Source: Pseudorhodobacter antarcticus
GTDB lineage: Bacteria; Pseudomonadota; Alphaproteobacteria; Rhodobacterales; Rhodobacteraceae
DNA: 22,001 bases
Direction of reading: 5' to 3'
Assembly (NCBI GenBank): GCA_945897655.1
Contig: CAMDHB010000012.1
Location: forward strand, 1 to 22,001
Below the pieces are notes generated by a model. That model was not told where the DNA came from, did not search any database, and saw nothing but the letters and a program-made list of their open reading frames with translations. Position numbers and translations under genes: made by a program. Within the stretch, counting starts at the first letter, position 1. The number at the start of each line of letters is the position of its first letter. This document shows positions 13,713 through 21,432 of this stretch, piece after piece.

Positions 13713-14893
13713 GAAACCTCATCCTCCGCCGTCCCGCCCGAGAAGTTGCGATAGATGAAACGGTCCTGCCCCTCAGCAGCCTCAGTCGCGGCGCGGGCAA
13801 AGATTTCGGCATGCAGGGGCGATTTGGCACAGGCCGGATCAGTATTGCCCGCCGATCCGGTCAAGGCATGGGCCTGACAGCGGCAACCGCCGAAATCAAT
13901 CTCCTTGAACTCGCAGGATTCGCAGGGTTCGGGCATCCACCCCGTGCCGCGATAGGTGTTGAACGCCTCGGAATTGTCCCAGATCCAGCGGATCGACTTG
14001 TTACCGCGCACCGAATCAAACTCCATCCCCGTGATAGATTCGGCCGCATGACAGGGCAAAACCTTGCCCGCGGGCGAGATGTTGAAGAACTGCCGCCCCC
14101 ACCCGCCCATGCATTGCTTGGGCCGCTGGGCGTAATAGTCGGGCACGACATAGTCGATGTCCAACACCCCCGCCAACCGATCCTGCGCCTCGGCCACGAT
14201 GCGGTTCGTCTCCTCGACTTGCGCAAAACTGGGGATCAGCGCCTCGCGGTTCTTCAGCGCCCAGCCGTAGTACTGCACATTGGCCACTTCCAGCCGGTCG
14301 GCATCTAGCGCCACCGCCAGATCAATGATCTGCGGCAGTTGGTGTAGGTTCTGCCGGTGCATCACGGCGTTGATGGTCAGGGGCAACCCCACCTCCCGCG
14401 TCCAGCGCGCCGCCTCCAGCTTTTTGGCATGACCATTCTTGAACCCACCCACCCGGTCCGCCAACCCATCCTCGGCCCCCTGGACCGAGATCTGGACATG
14501 GCTTAACCCCGCATCCGCCAGATCCTGCAACCGCGCCTTGGTCAGCATGACGGCCGAGGTGATCAGGTTGGAATACAGCCCCACCTTCGTGGCATGACGC
14601 ACCAGTTCGGTCAGATCCTTGCGCACCGTCGGTTCACCGCCCGAAAAGTGGATCTGCAAAACCCCGATTTCGGCCAACTCATCCATCACGCTGCACCATT
14701 CGGCGGTGGTCAACTCCTTCGACGCCACCTCCATCTCCAGCGGGTTGGAACAGTAGGGGCATTGCAGCGGGCAGCGGTGGGTCAGTTCGGCCAGCACCGC
14801 CAAGGGGATGCCATAGGTCGTGCGCTGCCCCCCCTCCTCCCCCGCACGGGTGACAAGCTGAAAATCGGCAACGGGCGGGGTCTGGTCGGTCAT
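13709..14893 (-). CDS. pqqE: PqqE, radical SAM enzyme of PQQ biosynthesis
   Basis: PqqE joins the Glu and Tyr side chains of the PqqA peptide through a C-C bond, using S-adenosylmethionine and reduced iron-sulfur clusters, while PqqD presents the peptide. The 394-residue protein has the radical SAM motif CPLQCPYC (C41, C45, C48) and HFSGGEPTVRKDL for SAM binding. The C-terminal SPASM region has cysteines at about 261, 281, 324, 327, 337, 339 and 355 (CESCEFKEIDFGGCRC), which hold the auxiliary clusters. Length and cysteine set are normal for PqqE. The ATG at 14893 overlaps the pqqD stop as ATGA; an upstream in-frame start would lie within pqqD. The stop overlaps the downstream hydrolase start. 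Confidence 0.97.
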   Translation of the reverse strand: MTDQTPPVADFQLVTRAGEEGGQRTTYGIPLAVLAELTHRCPLQCPYCSNPLEMEVASKELTTAEWCSVMDELAEIGVLQIHFSGGEPTVRKDLTELVRHATKVGLYSNLITSAVMLTKARLQDLADAGLSHVQISVQGAEDGLADRVGGFKNGHAKKLEAARWTREVGLPLTINAVMHRQNLHQLPQIIDLAVALDADRLEVANVQYYGWALKNREALIPSFAQVEETNRIVAEAQDRLAGVLDIDYVVPDYYAQRPKQCMGGWGRQFFNISPAGKVLPCHAAESITGMEFDSVRGNKSIRWIWDNSEAFNTYRGTGWMPEPCESCEFKEIDFGGCRCQAHALTGSAGNTDPACAKSPLHAEIFARAATEAAEGQDRFIYRNFSGGTAEDEVS

Positions 14894-15210
14894 GGGCTTG
14901 GCTCCGTTACGGTCAGAAGAAAGGCCTTGTCGGCAAGGTCCTGCAACAGGGCCAGACAATCGGTCTGGATCAGGTCAGGGTCGGCTGCATATTTCTCGGC
15001 CAGAACGGCCACGATATCGCTGATCCGGCGCACCCCGTCGCACAGTTGCAAAACCTCGACCGAGATGTCGTCGGGCACCAAAACCCGCTCGGGCGCCAGG
15101 ATGATCCAACGGTCACGCGTCTTGTCAAAGCGCAGCTTGACGTGGCGTGGCAGGATCGGGCGGCTGGCGGCCTCCAGTATCGGACGGGCCTTGCGGGCGG
15201 TCTGGTCCAT
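14890..15210 (-). CDS. pqqD: PqqD, PqqA-peptide-binding chaperone
   Basis: PqqD binds the PqqA precursor and hands it to PqqE. From the ATG at 15210 the protein has 106 residues, slightly longer than the usual 90-95, mainly through its N-terminus. The conserved RPILPRHVKLRFDKTRDRWIILAPERVL reads like the family's RFxLxxGxRLRxDxxRxxWVLLxPERxL segment, and the helical C-terminal half ends in LLQDLADKAFLL. The start codon shares one base with the pqqC stop (TGATG), so it is translationally coupled. PqqD is fused to pqqC in some methylotrophs; here it is separate. Confidence 0.95.
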   Translation of the reverse strand: MDQTARKARPILEAASRPILPRHVKLRFDKTRDRWIILAPERVLVPDDISVEVLQLCDGVRRISDIVAVLAEKYAADPDLIQTDCLALLQDLADKAFLLTVTEPSP

Positions 15211-15971
15211 CAGGCCCCCTCGGGGCGGAACACCCCCGGCGGCGGAAAGCCCGAGACATAGGCGTGGTACAACGCATCCAACTGCACCCACAGCACATTC
15301 GTCTTGAACGTCAGTGCATCGCAGACCTGCTGGCGCTGTTCCGGCGTCTGGGCATGCTGGCGGACAAAGTCCAAGGCAAAGCCCGCATCGCGGGGGGCCT
15401 GTTCCAGACGGCGCTGGAAATAGGTCATCACAGACGGGTTGATGAAATCATAGTGTTTCAGCATCCCCGCAATCCGCTCCTCATGCAGGTTCGGCGCGAA
15501 CAACTCGGTCAGGGACGAGGCAATTGCCTCCAGCGGCGACTTTACGCCCACGAAATTCACATAGGCATCCACCGCAAAGCGCGTGGCGGGCAGGATGCCT
15601 AAACCGCTATCTACAAAAGCCCGGTCCAGCCCCAACCCATCGGTCAGCTTCAGCCAACGCTCGATCCCGCCCTCGCCGCCGATATGGCCGTCGTGATCCT
15701 CGATCCGGTGACGCCATTCCAGCCGGATGTCCCTGTCGCGAAAGCGCGACAGAACGACCGCATCCTTGATGGGGATCGAGCTTTGGTAATAATACCGGTT
15801 CAGCGCCCAGGCCTGCACCTGCCCCTTGGTCAGTTTGCCGCCATGCAGCATGTGGTGGAAGGGGTGCCGCGAATGATACCGCGTCGCCCCGATGTGGCGC
15901 AGACGGCGTTCCATCGCATCCGCACTGGTCAGCGGCTCCGACATGGCGGGATCAACGGGAAGGTGGGTCAT
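15210..15971 (-). CDS. pqqC: PqqC, pyrroloquinoline-quinone synthase
   Basis: PqqC carries out the final ring closure and eight-electron oxidation of AHQQ to PQQ with oxygen, without a metal or organic cofactor. The 253-residue protein has the family's helical TENA/HO-1-like fold. Hallmark stretches are RYHSRHPFHHMLHGGKLTKGQ, WALNRYYYQSSIPIKD, RIEDHDG followed by GGEGGIERWLKL, and SSLTELFAPNLHEERI. His and Arg residues lining the active site lie in these segments. The ATG overlaps the pqqB stop as ATGA, and the stop overlaps the pqqD start. No fusion to PqqD and no deletion are seen. Confidence 0.97.
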   Translation of the reverse strand: MTHLPVDPAMSEPLTSADAMERRLRHIGATRYHSRHPFHHMLHGGKLTKGQVQAWALNRYYYQSSIPIKDAVVLSRFRDRDIRLEWRHRIEDHDGHIGGEGGIERWLKLTDGLGLDRAFVDSGLGILPATRFAVDAYVNFVGVKSPLEAIASSLTELFAPNLHEERIAGMLKHYDFINPSVMTYFQRRLEQAPRDAGFALDFVRQHAQTPEQRQQVCDALTFKTNVLWVQLDALYHAYVSGFPPPGVFRPEGA

Positions 15972-16870
15972 AGGGTAAACTCCTCACCAGGCAGGGGAAT
16001 GCGCCACCCGGCCGCCTGCGCCTGCAGGCGTTCGGGCGAATGGGGCAGCAGGGCCGGGTTACTGTTGTTGATATGCACAAAGACGCGGGTGCCGATTTCA
16101 ACCCCCGCCAGCGCCGTGATGCTGTCCGACATCGACAGATGCCCCATCCGCTGGCCGGTTTTCTGGCCGAGTCCAGCGCGGATCATCTCATCATCCTGCC
16201 ACAGCGTGCCGTCGAACATCACCAGCCCAGCGCCCGCTAACCGGGCGGCAAGGTCAGGCGTCACCTCGGCACAGGCGGCAATGAAATAGGCGCTGTCGCC
16301 CTCGCCAGTGCTGAATTTCAACCCGATGGTATCGCCCGGATCGGCCCCCGCATCTTCCATATACCACGCAGGTTTGCCCGGCACGGCAAAGGCCTGAACC
16401 CGCAGACCCGAAGGCGTGCCGTCCGGCAACAGCGGCTCGAACTCCGTGTCCAGCGCCATGGGGATTCGCGGCACCAGATCCGCCTTGAGCACATCGAATA
16501 CCGAATTGGCCCTTAGCGTCGCCAGAACGCGCGCATGGGCGTGCAGGGCAAAGGGCGTGCCCTCGCGCAGCGACAACAGGCCCGCGATGGCGTCAATTTC
16601 CCCATTCGTCAGGATAACCCCGGCAATGGGCGAATGCCGCAGATGCCCCTTCGCCGGGTGCAACGCGGGTGTATCCAGAATTTGCTGGCGGATGTCGGGA
16701 GAGGCGTTGATCAGGAACCAATGCTGCCCGCCATCGGCGCTGATCGCGGCTGACACTTGGGTGTTGCGCAGCGCAGGGTCACCCCACGCCGCAGCGCACT
16801 GGGCGCAATTGCAGTTCCATTGCGGAACGGCACCCCCTGCTGCGGAACCCAAGATGACGACCTTTAACAT
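15968..16870 (-). CDS. pqqB: PqqB, metallo-beta-lactamase-fold PQQ biosynthesis hydroxylase
   Basis: PqqB hydroxylates the tyrosine-derived ring of the PQQ precursor (long described as a carrier). From the ATG at 16870 the protein has 300 residues and begins with the family start LKVVILGSAAGGAVPQWNCNC. The zinc cysteines CNCAQC (C20, C22, C25) are present. The metallo-beta-lactamase HxHxDH motif is replaced by TNGEIDAIAGLL, as is normal in PqqB (TDGQIDHxxGLL), although the usual terminal His of that motif is Ala here. It follows pqqA by 34 nt, with a GAAGGG ribosome site overlapping an 8-bp palindrome GGGCGCCC (16873-16880). In other species a structure between pqqA and pqqB reduces translation of the enzymes relative to the peptide. 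Confidence 0.96.
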   Translation of the reverse strand: MLKVVILGSAAGGAVPQWNCNCAQCAAAWGDPALRNTQVSAAISADGGQHWFLINASPDIRQQILDTPALHPAKGHLRHSPIAGVILTNGEIDAIAGLLSLREGTPFALHAHARVLATLRANSVFDVLKADLVPRIPMALDTEFEPLLPDGTPSGLRVQAFAVPGKPAWYMEDAGADPGDTIGLKFSTGEGDSAYFIAACAEVTPDLAARLAGAGLVMFDGTLWQDDEMIRAGLGQKTGQRMGHLSMSDSITALAGVEIGTRVFVHINNSNPALLPHSPERLQAQAAGWRIPLPGEEFTL

Positions 16871-16904
16871 GGGGGCGCCCTTCGGTCCGCAGCAGGGAAC
16901 AATG

Positions 16905-16985
16905 TCACTTCTGCTTGGCGCAGGCGTACATGTTGATTTCCATGCCGACTTGCACTTCTGCAATCTTTGGGGTCTTCCAAGCCAT
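16905..16985 (-). CDS. pqqA: PqqA, precursor peptide of PQQ
   Basis: This 26-residue peptide (MAWKTPKIAEVQVG..., ending ACAKQK) carries the Glu-x-x-x-Tyr motif in MEINMY. Glu16 and Tyr20 are the residues PqqE joins and whose atoms become PQQ. Length and the W-K-x-P-x-I-x-E-V start are typical of the family. A very strong ribosome site GGAGGAG (16992-16998) lies 6 nt before the ATG, consistent with a peptide consumed stoichiometrically. It is the first gene of the pqqA-B-C-D-E operon. The LysR gene upstream ends 117 bp earlier on the same strand, and two palindromes lie in between or at its end. Confidence 0.97.
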   Translation of the reverse strand: MAWKTPKIAEVQVGMEINMYACAKQK

Positions 16986-17031
16986 GATAGTCTCCTCCAG
17001 AAACGATCGTCCGATGCCAGTGGCGGGCACC

Positions 17032-17045
17032 TCGCTGCGCAGCGA
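17032..17045 (-). promoter_or_regulatory. Perfect 14-bp palindrome in the pqqA leader/promoter
   Basis: TCGCTGCGCAGCGA is a perfect dyad, 47-60 bp before the pqqA ATG. A second small palindrome, ACGATCGT, is at 17003-17010 next to the ribosome site. It could be an operator or a leader stem; no known consensus is matched. Confidence 0.4.
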
Positions 17046-17090
17046 AGAACCGCTGCTGCACGAAAGCTAACCCGCGACGCCGTGTCGCAC

Positions 17091-17111
17091 CATCTATCCT
17101 TGTCATAGATG
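17091..17111 (-). promoter_or_regulatory. Candidate LysR-type operator upstream of pqqA (best dyad of the set)
   Basis: CATCTAT-N7-ATAGATG has perfect 7-bp arms and a 7-bp centre (CCTTGTC), giving the T-N11-A pattern of LysR-type sites. It lies 106-126 bp before the pqqA start and overlaps the stop codon of the preceding LysR gene, an unusual place for an accidental dyad. The central 17 bp match the dehydrogenase site at 12 positions. Confidence 0.55.
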
Positions 17112-18167
17112 ACCGCCGATATCGGCACCCAATTCTGGCTGCGATTGGCGGGTCAGCCCGGCCAGAAACGGGGGCACCGGGTTGATCTTGGGCAACTTGA
17201 CCCCCGCGCCCCCCGCCTGCAGCGCCGACAGGAACGTTCCATAGGGGGCAATCCGCAGATATTGCGACGGCACCATCGCCACAATTCGCCGCGGCTCCAT
17301 GTCGATGGCATAAAGGCTGATGCCCCGCCGATTCTCGGACCCGGCCAGAACCGTCAGCGCGGGCACCACGCACACCCCCAGACCCGCAGCCACCAGATCC
17401 AGCGCCAGCTCAAAGCTGCGAACCCGCATGGCCAACCGGTTGCCGGGGAAGGCCAGATCGAACCAATCCTGAATCCGGCTGGAATGCTGCGTGCCAAAGA
17501 CGAACTGGATGACGCTTTGGGTCACATGCCGGGCATGCGCATCCAGATCGCGGTCTGGGTCGGTAACGGCTGACAGGTCAATCCCTTCGGGCACGGCCAG
17601 CACAAAGGGGTCTTGCAGGATTGGGATCTGCTGAAACCCCGCGCTGACCTCGGACACCGAATTGGCCGCCATCAGCCCGATATTCACCCGTCGCCCATAC
17701 AGCAGGTCCAGAATCTCGGCCGGCGCGCTTTCGTGGATGTCGAAATCGACCGAGGGGTTGTCGCGCGCCAGTTCCGCCATCGCCCCGGGCAGGATGACCC
17801 GCATCACAGTGGCCACGCCCGCAATCCGCAGTGTCTGGCGCGGCGAGGCGCCTTGGACCGGCAAGCTATCCTCCAACGCCTGCGCCGACCGCAGCACGGT
17901 TTCGGCCTTGCGCAGCACCTGTTCACCCAACTCGGTCAGCACCATCCGGTTCGACCGCCGTTCAAACAGCGGCACGCCAATGGCCGCCTCAAAACTGGTC
18001 AGTTGCTGTGACAGGGTCGGCTGCGAGACATTCAGCAGTTTGGCGGCCTGCGTCAGCGTGGCCGAATGAGCCACCGCCCAGAACACCCGCAAGCGGCGCA
18101 GCGTCACTTCGCCCCCCGAATTGGGCCAGGCCATCAGATCGGCGGCATTCGAACTGTCTGTCATCAT
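17103..18167 (-). CDS. LysR-family transcriptional regulator heading the pqq operon
   Basis: This 354-residue regulator has a LysR helix-turn-helix at about 21-80 (RRLRVFWAVAHSATLTQAAKLLNVSQPTLSQQLTSFEA, then GVPLFERRSNR). A periplasmic-binding-like effector domain follows, starting LRIAGVATVMRVILPGAMAEL. The ATG at 18167 (GGGGA upstream) gives a roughly 20-residue N-terminal tail before the DNA-binding domain and a long C-terminal tail after the effector domain, so it is larger than average. It lies directly upstream of pqqA on the same strand, with a perfect dyad at its stop codon that may be its own target. Control of PQQ synthesis is the obvious inference. Its recognition helix (SQPTLSQQL) is close to that of the LysR protein near the dehydrogenase (SQPSISQQL), though this is common in the family. 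Confidence 0.87.
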   Translation of the reverse strand: MMTDSSNAADLMAWPNSGGEVTLRRLRVFWAVAHSATLTQAAKLLNVSQPTLSQQLTSFEAAIGVPLFERRSNRMVLTELGEQVLRKAETVLRSAQALEDSLPVQGASPRQTLRIAGVATVMRVILPGAMAELARDNPSVDFDIHESAPAEILDLLYGRRVNIGLMAANSVSEVSAGFQQIPILQDPFVLAVPEGIDLSAVTDPDRDLDAHARHVTQSVIQFVFGTQHSSRIQDWFDLAFPGNRLAMRVRSFELALDLVAAGLGVCVVPALTVLAGSENRRGISLYAIDMEPRRIVAMVPSQYLRIAPYGTFLSALQAGGAGVKLPKINPVPPFLAGLTRQSQPELGADIGGHL

Positions 18168-18271
18168 CGCTGCATCCCCAGGGCCTGCACAAACCGGCCT
18201 TTGGGTCAGATTAGGCCACAGGCCCCATAGATTGCTGCGATGTTTGATATTGGCCGCGCTGCGGGGTCAGG

Positions 18272-19060
18272 TCAGGCCGCGCGGCCATAGAAGCCAATCT
18301 GCTCGTCCCGGCTGAACCGCACGCCGGGGCGTTCGTAGTACGAAAACACCGCGATGAACCGCGACTGCGCGCCGTGGCAGGTGGTCACCTTGTGCAGCGT
18401 GTTCTTGCCCTTGAACACGTTCAGCGTTCCGGCCTTCAGGAAGTGTGACTTGATGGTGTTGTCCCGCCCCTCCAGCACCGCCGCCACGCCGTCGTAATTC
18501 GGATCCGTATCGCTGCGCAGATCGGTCCGGTACAAAAACTCGCCCCCGGCGGTGGGTTCCTGCAACAACAGCGTCGTGGTGAATTCCGACCGGTCGAAAT
18601 GCCAGTTCAGCGCCTCGCCGTCGCCATAGCGCATGATGTTCATCCGCGCCAAGGGATCGGCCATCGTGAACAGGCTGGTCTTGTCCAGACAGGCCGCCAG
18701 AAACACCGCCATCTGCGGCCAGGAGTATATCCAGTCGATCACCGTCTGTTCCAACTGGTCGCCGCAGACGGTGTGGTTGATCGTATCCACGGTTTTCAGC
18801 GCCGGATGATCGGCTGCCAGCCCCGGCACCTCTTTTCGGAAGTATATGTTGTGGCTGCGTTTGTGCAAGAACGACAGCCGGTCCATGATCGGCCCGACCT
18901 CATCCATCGCGCGGTCAATCGCCCCGGACCGCATCAGCCCTTCCAGATTGAACATGCCATCTGCCGCCAGATCGGCCTTGCAGCGCGCCACCAGCGCCAG
19001 CCAGCCAGCAGTACCGGGTTTATCCAGCGGGTATTGGTCCAGATCCAGAATGTCACGCAT
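18272..19060 (-). CDS. Fe(II)/2-oxoglutarate-dependent oxygenase-like protein
   Basis: The 262-residue protein has the marks of the double-stranded beta-helix oxygenases. There is a facial triad H154-x-D156 in LNWHFDRSEFTTTLLLQ, a distal H223 in KGKNTLHKVT, and R234 in SRFIAVFSYYER, where 2-oxoglutarate is held. GGEFLYR and LKAGTLNVFKG complete the core. The arrangement and length recall the group containing the BesD/HalD amino-acid halogenases and related hydroxylases, which some annotations call ArpA. With Asp in the second position it should hydroxylate rather than halogenate. The substrate is unknown; the nearby hydroxyproline-dehydratase-like gene makes a free amino acid plausible. The ATG at 19060 is chosen because GGAGG (19066-19070) lies 5 nt before it. 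It is divergent from the next LysR gene. Confidence 0.78.
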   Translation of the reverse strand: MRDILDLDQYPLDKPGTAGWLALVARCKADLAADGMFNLEGLMRSGAIDRAMDEVGPIMDRLSFLHKRSHNIYFRKEVPGLAADHPALKTVDTINHTVCGDQLEQTVIDWIYSWPQMAVFLAACLDKTSLFTMADPLARMNIMRYGDGEALNWHFDRSEFTTTLLLQEPTAGGEFLYRTDLRSDTDPNYDGVAAVLEGRDNTIKSHFLKAGTLNVFKGKNTLHKVTTCHGAQSRFIAVFSYYERPGVRFSRDEQIGFYGRAA

Positions 19061-19210
19061 GGCAGCCTCCATTGTTGCATGGCTATGCTGGCGTCCCATG
19101 GCCCGCAGGGCAAGGGCAGAAAAACTAGGGCTGGCATGGTTTTTCTTGGTCAGGACTCGACTTTCATGGCCATATCCCGCACGCTCCCCTCAGATTTCCT
19201 AAGGCTGCCC

Positions 19211-20107
19211 ATGCCCCTGACCCTTCCCCCCCTGAATGCCCTTCGCGCGTTTGAAGCGGCTGCCCGCACCGGTGGCTTTGTCGCTGCTGCCGACGAACTG
19301 GGCGTCACCCCCGCCGCCATAAGCCAGCACATCCGCAAGTTGGAGGATTACTTTGGCAAAGACCTGTTCCAACGCCTGAACAACCGCGTGATCCTGACCG
19401 ATGCGGGCCAAGCCATTCTGGCGGGCACAGCGGCAGCGCTTCAACAAATCTCGGACACGACGCAGGAGGTGATCAGCGACCGCCCGCGCAGCCGCTTCGT
19501 GATCAGCTGCATCGAATCCGTGGCCGAGAAATGGCTTCTTCCCCGCCTAGCCGCCTTCAGCCGCACGCAAGCTGATTTCCGCTTTGACCTGCGGGTCGAG
19601 GCTGATCCGATCGACTTTTCCCGCCATGCCGTGGATCTGCGCCTGTCCTATGGCTTTGGCGCCTATCCCGATCAGCGGGTGCAGGTGCTGCGTCAAGATG
19701 CGGTGCAACCGATGTGCAGCCCCGATTACCTGCAACGCCTTGGCCCAGGTGGCATGGCGGCGGTGCCCGGCTCTGACCTGCTGATCACCAGTTGGGGCGC
19801 CAGTTTCGGGTCAAACCCCACTTGGGCTGGCTGGTTTCAACAGGCGGGCCTGCCCCAGCCCGCACTGACCGGGTTTCAGGTCGGGCGATCTGCACTGGCC
19901 ATCGACATGGCGCGTCAGGGTCTGGGGGTGGCACTAGCCCAGCAAATGCTGGCGGCGGATGATCTGGCCAGTGGTGCCCTTGTGCCCCTGTCGCCCCTGA
20001 CGATGGACCTTGGCCACCCCTATTGCCTGATCCATCCCCCCGCCAAAACGACCAAACGCAGCCTGCGCGCCGTGATAGGCTGGTTGACCGCCGCAACCAT
20101 ACCCTGA
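19211..20107 (+). CDS. LysR-family regulator of the GcvA/AmpR-like type
   Basis: This 298-residue regulator begins PLTLPPLNALRAFEAAARTGGFVAAADELGVTP, the standard N-terminus of the GcvA-like LysR group, with helix-turn-helix about 22-42 (AAISQHIRKLEDYFGKDLFQR). The effector domain follows from about residue 95. An in-frame ATG at 19166 is possible but would add 15 residues not typical of the group; AAGG lies 6 nt before the chosen ATG. It is divergent from the oxygenase gene (150 bp between starts) and followed after 66 bp by the enolase-superfamily gene on the same strand. It therefore probably controls one or both. Confidence 0.87.
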   Translation: MPLTLPPLNALRAFEAAARTGGFVAAADELGVTPAAISQHIRKLEDYFGKDLFQRLNNRVILTDAGQAILAGTAAALQQISDTTQEVISDRPRSRFVISCIESVAEKWLLPRLAAFSRTQADFRFDLRVEADPIDFSRHAVDLRLSYGFGAYPDQRVQVLRQDAVQPMCSPDYLQRLGPGGMAAVPGSDLLITSWGASFGSNPTWAGWFQQAGLPQPALTGFQVGRSALAIDMARQGLGVALAQQMLAADDLASGALVPLSPLTMDLGHPYCLIHPPAKTTKRSLRAVIGWLTAATIP

Positions 20108-20173
20108 CCGCCCCCTTGCGATACGGCTGCTTGGGCGACATGATGTCCTCAACCCGCGTCGCAAAGGTGCCCC

Positions 20174-21274
20174 ATGAAAATCACTGCCATCACCGCCTAT
20201 CAGGTTGACCTGCCGCTGCGCGAGGGGCGGTATAGCTGGTCCAATGGCAATTATGTCGAGGTCTTCGATGCCACCGTGGTTCGGGTCGACACCGATGCCG
20301 GCATCACCGGTTGGGGCGAATGCTGCCCGCTGGGCTCCGCCTATCTGCCCGCCTATGCCACCGGCGTGCGGTCTGGCCTGGCCGAGATTGCGCCAAAGGT
20401 CATCGGCCACGACCCCCGCGACCTGGCCACCCTGAACCGCCATATGGACGCTGTTCTGCGCGGCCATCCTTATGTCAAAGCCGCCATCGACGTGGCCTGC
20501 TGGGATATCTTGGGCAAATCCTGCGGCCTGCCTGTCTACACCCTGTTGGGCGGCAAGGCGCAGGATGACATCAAACTGTACCGCGCCATCTCGCAAATCG
20601 AACCCACCGCCATGGCCGCCAACCTCGCCGCCTACCGGGCCGAGGGGTATACCAAGTTTCAGCTGAAAGTCGGCGCCGATGCGGACAGCGACATTGCCCG
20701 CATCCGGCTCTGCGCCGCCGCCCTGCAACCCGGTGACGTGCTGGTCGCCGATGCCAACACCGGCTGGACCATGCACGAGGCCGCCCGCGTCGTGAACGCC
20801 GTCCGCGATGTCGATGTCTATATCGAACAACCCTGCCCGACGTATGAAGAATGCCTTGTCACCCGCCGCCGCACCTCGCTGCCCTTCGTGCTGGACGAAA
20901 ACATCGGCAACACGCACGATCTGACCCGCGGCATCGCCGATGGGGCAATGGACGTGATCAACCTGAAAATCTCCAAGGTGGGCGGGTTGACCAAGGCCCG
21001 CCTGATGCGCGATCTGTGCATCGAGGCGGGAATTCCCATGACCATCGAAGACACCTGGGGCGGCGATATCGTCACCGCGACCATTGCCCATCTGGCCCAA
21101 TCAACCCCGTCTGAATTCGTGTTCTCGGCCACCGACTTCAACTCCTACGGCACCAAGGACATCGCCAGTGGCGCACCCAAGCGGGTAAACGGCACCATGC
21201 GCGCCTCCTCTGCCCCGGGGTTGGGAATCGAGCCGATCATGGACGCGTTGGGCGATCCGGTGATGCGGGCTTGA
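20174..21274 (+). CDS. Enolase-superfamily enzyme, probable cis-3-hydroxy-L-proline dehydratase
   Basis: The 366-residue protein has the mandelate-racemase/muconate-lactonising N-terminal capping domain (KITAITAYQVDLPL, up to about 120) and the barrel. Metal ligands are D193 (VADAN), E218 (YIEQP) and D241 or E242 (LDEN). The base lysines are K165 (FQLKVG, with Gln where many relatives have the first Lys of KxK) and K265 (NLKISKVGG). The REGRYSWSNGNYVEVFDATVV stretch and EDTWGGDIVTATIAHLA closely match what I recall of cis-3-hydroxy-L-proline dehydratase from marine alphaproteobacteria. The betaine epimerase HpbD is a more distant alternative. The product would be a pyrroline carboxylate entering amino-acid catabolism. 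AAGG lies 6 nt before the ATG. The LysR gene 66 bp upstream is its likely regulator. The superfamily is certain; the substrate is moderately likely. Confidence 0.82.
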   Translation: MKITAITAYQVDLPLREGRYSWSNGNYVEVFDATVVRVDTDAGITGWGECCPLGSAYLPAYATGVRSGLAEIAPKVIGHDPRDLATLNRHMDAVLRGHPYVKAAIDVACWDILGKSCGLPVYTLLGGKAQDDIKLYRAISQIEPTAMAANLAAYRAEGYTKFQLKVGADADSDIARIRLCAAALQPGDVLVADANTGWTMHEAARVVNAVRDVDVYIEQPCPTYEECLVTRRRTSLPFVLDENIGNTHDLTRGIADGAMDVINLKISKVGGLTKARLMRDLCIEAGIPMTIEDTWGGDIVTATIAHLAQSTPSEFVFSATDFNSYGTKDIASGAPKRVNGTMRASSAPGLGIEPIMDALGDPVMRA

Positions 21275-21298
21275 CCTACCCGCCGCAACCAAATTCTC

Positions 21299-21323
21299 CA
21301 CGAATTGCCCCAAGCAATTCGTG
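21299..21323 (+). terminator. Perfect 10-bp hairpin after the enolase-superfamily gene
   Basis: CACGAATTGC (21299-21308) and GCAATTCGTG (21314-21323) are perfect complements around a 5-nt loop (CCCAA), 24 nt after the stop codon. There is no T-run. It may be a transcript end or a dispersed extragenic palindrome. Confidence 0.55.
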
Positions 21324-21355
21324 ACGCGCCTGCCTGCCCCACGGTCAGGCGCGTC
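21323..21355 (+). terminator. Second perfect hairpin, abutting the first
   Basis: GACGCGCCTG (21323-21332) and CAGGCGCGTC (21346-21355) are perfect 10-bp complements around a 13-nt loop. The sequence CCGACTTGCTTTAC follows, only weakly T-rich. It shares a single base with the preceding hairpin, so both can form together. It is the better candidate for the actual terminator of the + strand gene, and on the other strand for the end of the UspA-like gene. Confidence 0.6.
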
Positions 21356-21432
21356 CCGACTTGCTTTACTGCTGCACCTTGGCCCACCGCCGGAATGCCG
21401 TCGCCTTGCGGCTCTCGGCATGGGACACGGGC

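Noticed and set aside
13091..14308. Long open frame on the + strand opposite the hydrolase and pqqE
   Set aside because: Low-complexity Pro/Arg-rich translation antisense to two clear enzymes; a codon-bias shadow.
18272..19060. Radical halogenase (BesD/HalD type)
   Set aside because: Halogenases have Gly or Ala in place of the triad carboxylate. Here the motif is HFD, so hydroxylation is expected.
19934..21100. Long open frame on the - strand opposite the enolase-superfamily gene
   Set aside because: Gly/Asp/His-rich translation without recognisable motifs; the + strand frame has a full set of catalytic residues.
21299..21355. Start of a CRISPR array because of neighbouring repeats
   Set aside because: The palindromes differ in sequence, are not regularly spaced and do not recur.
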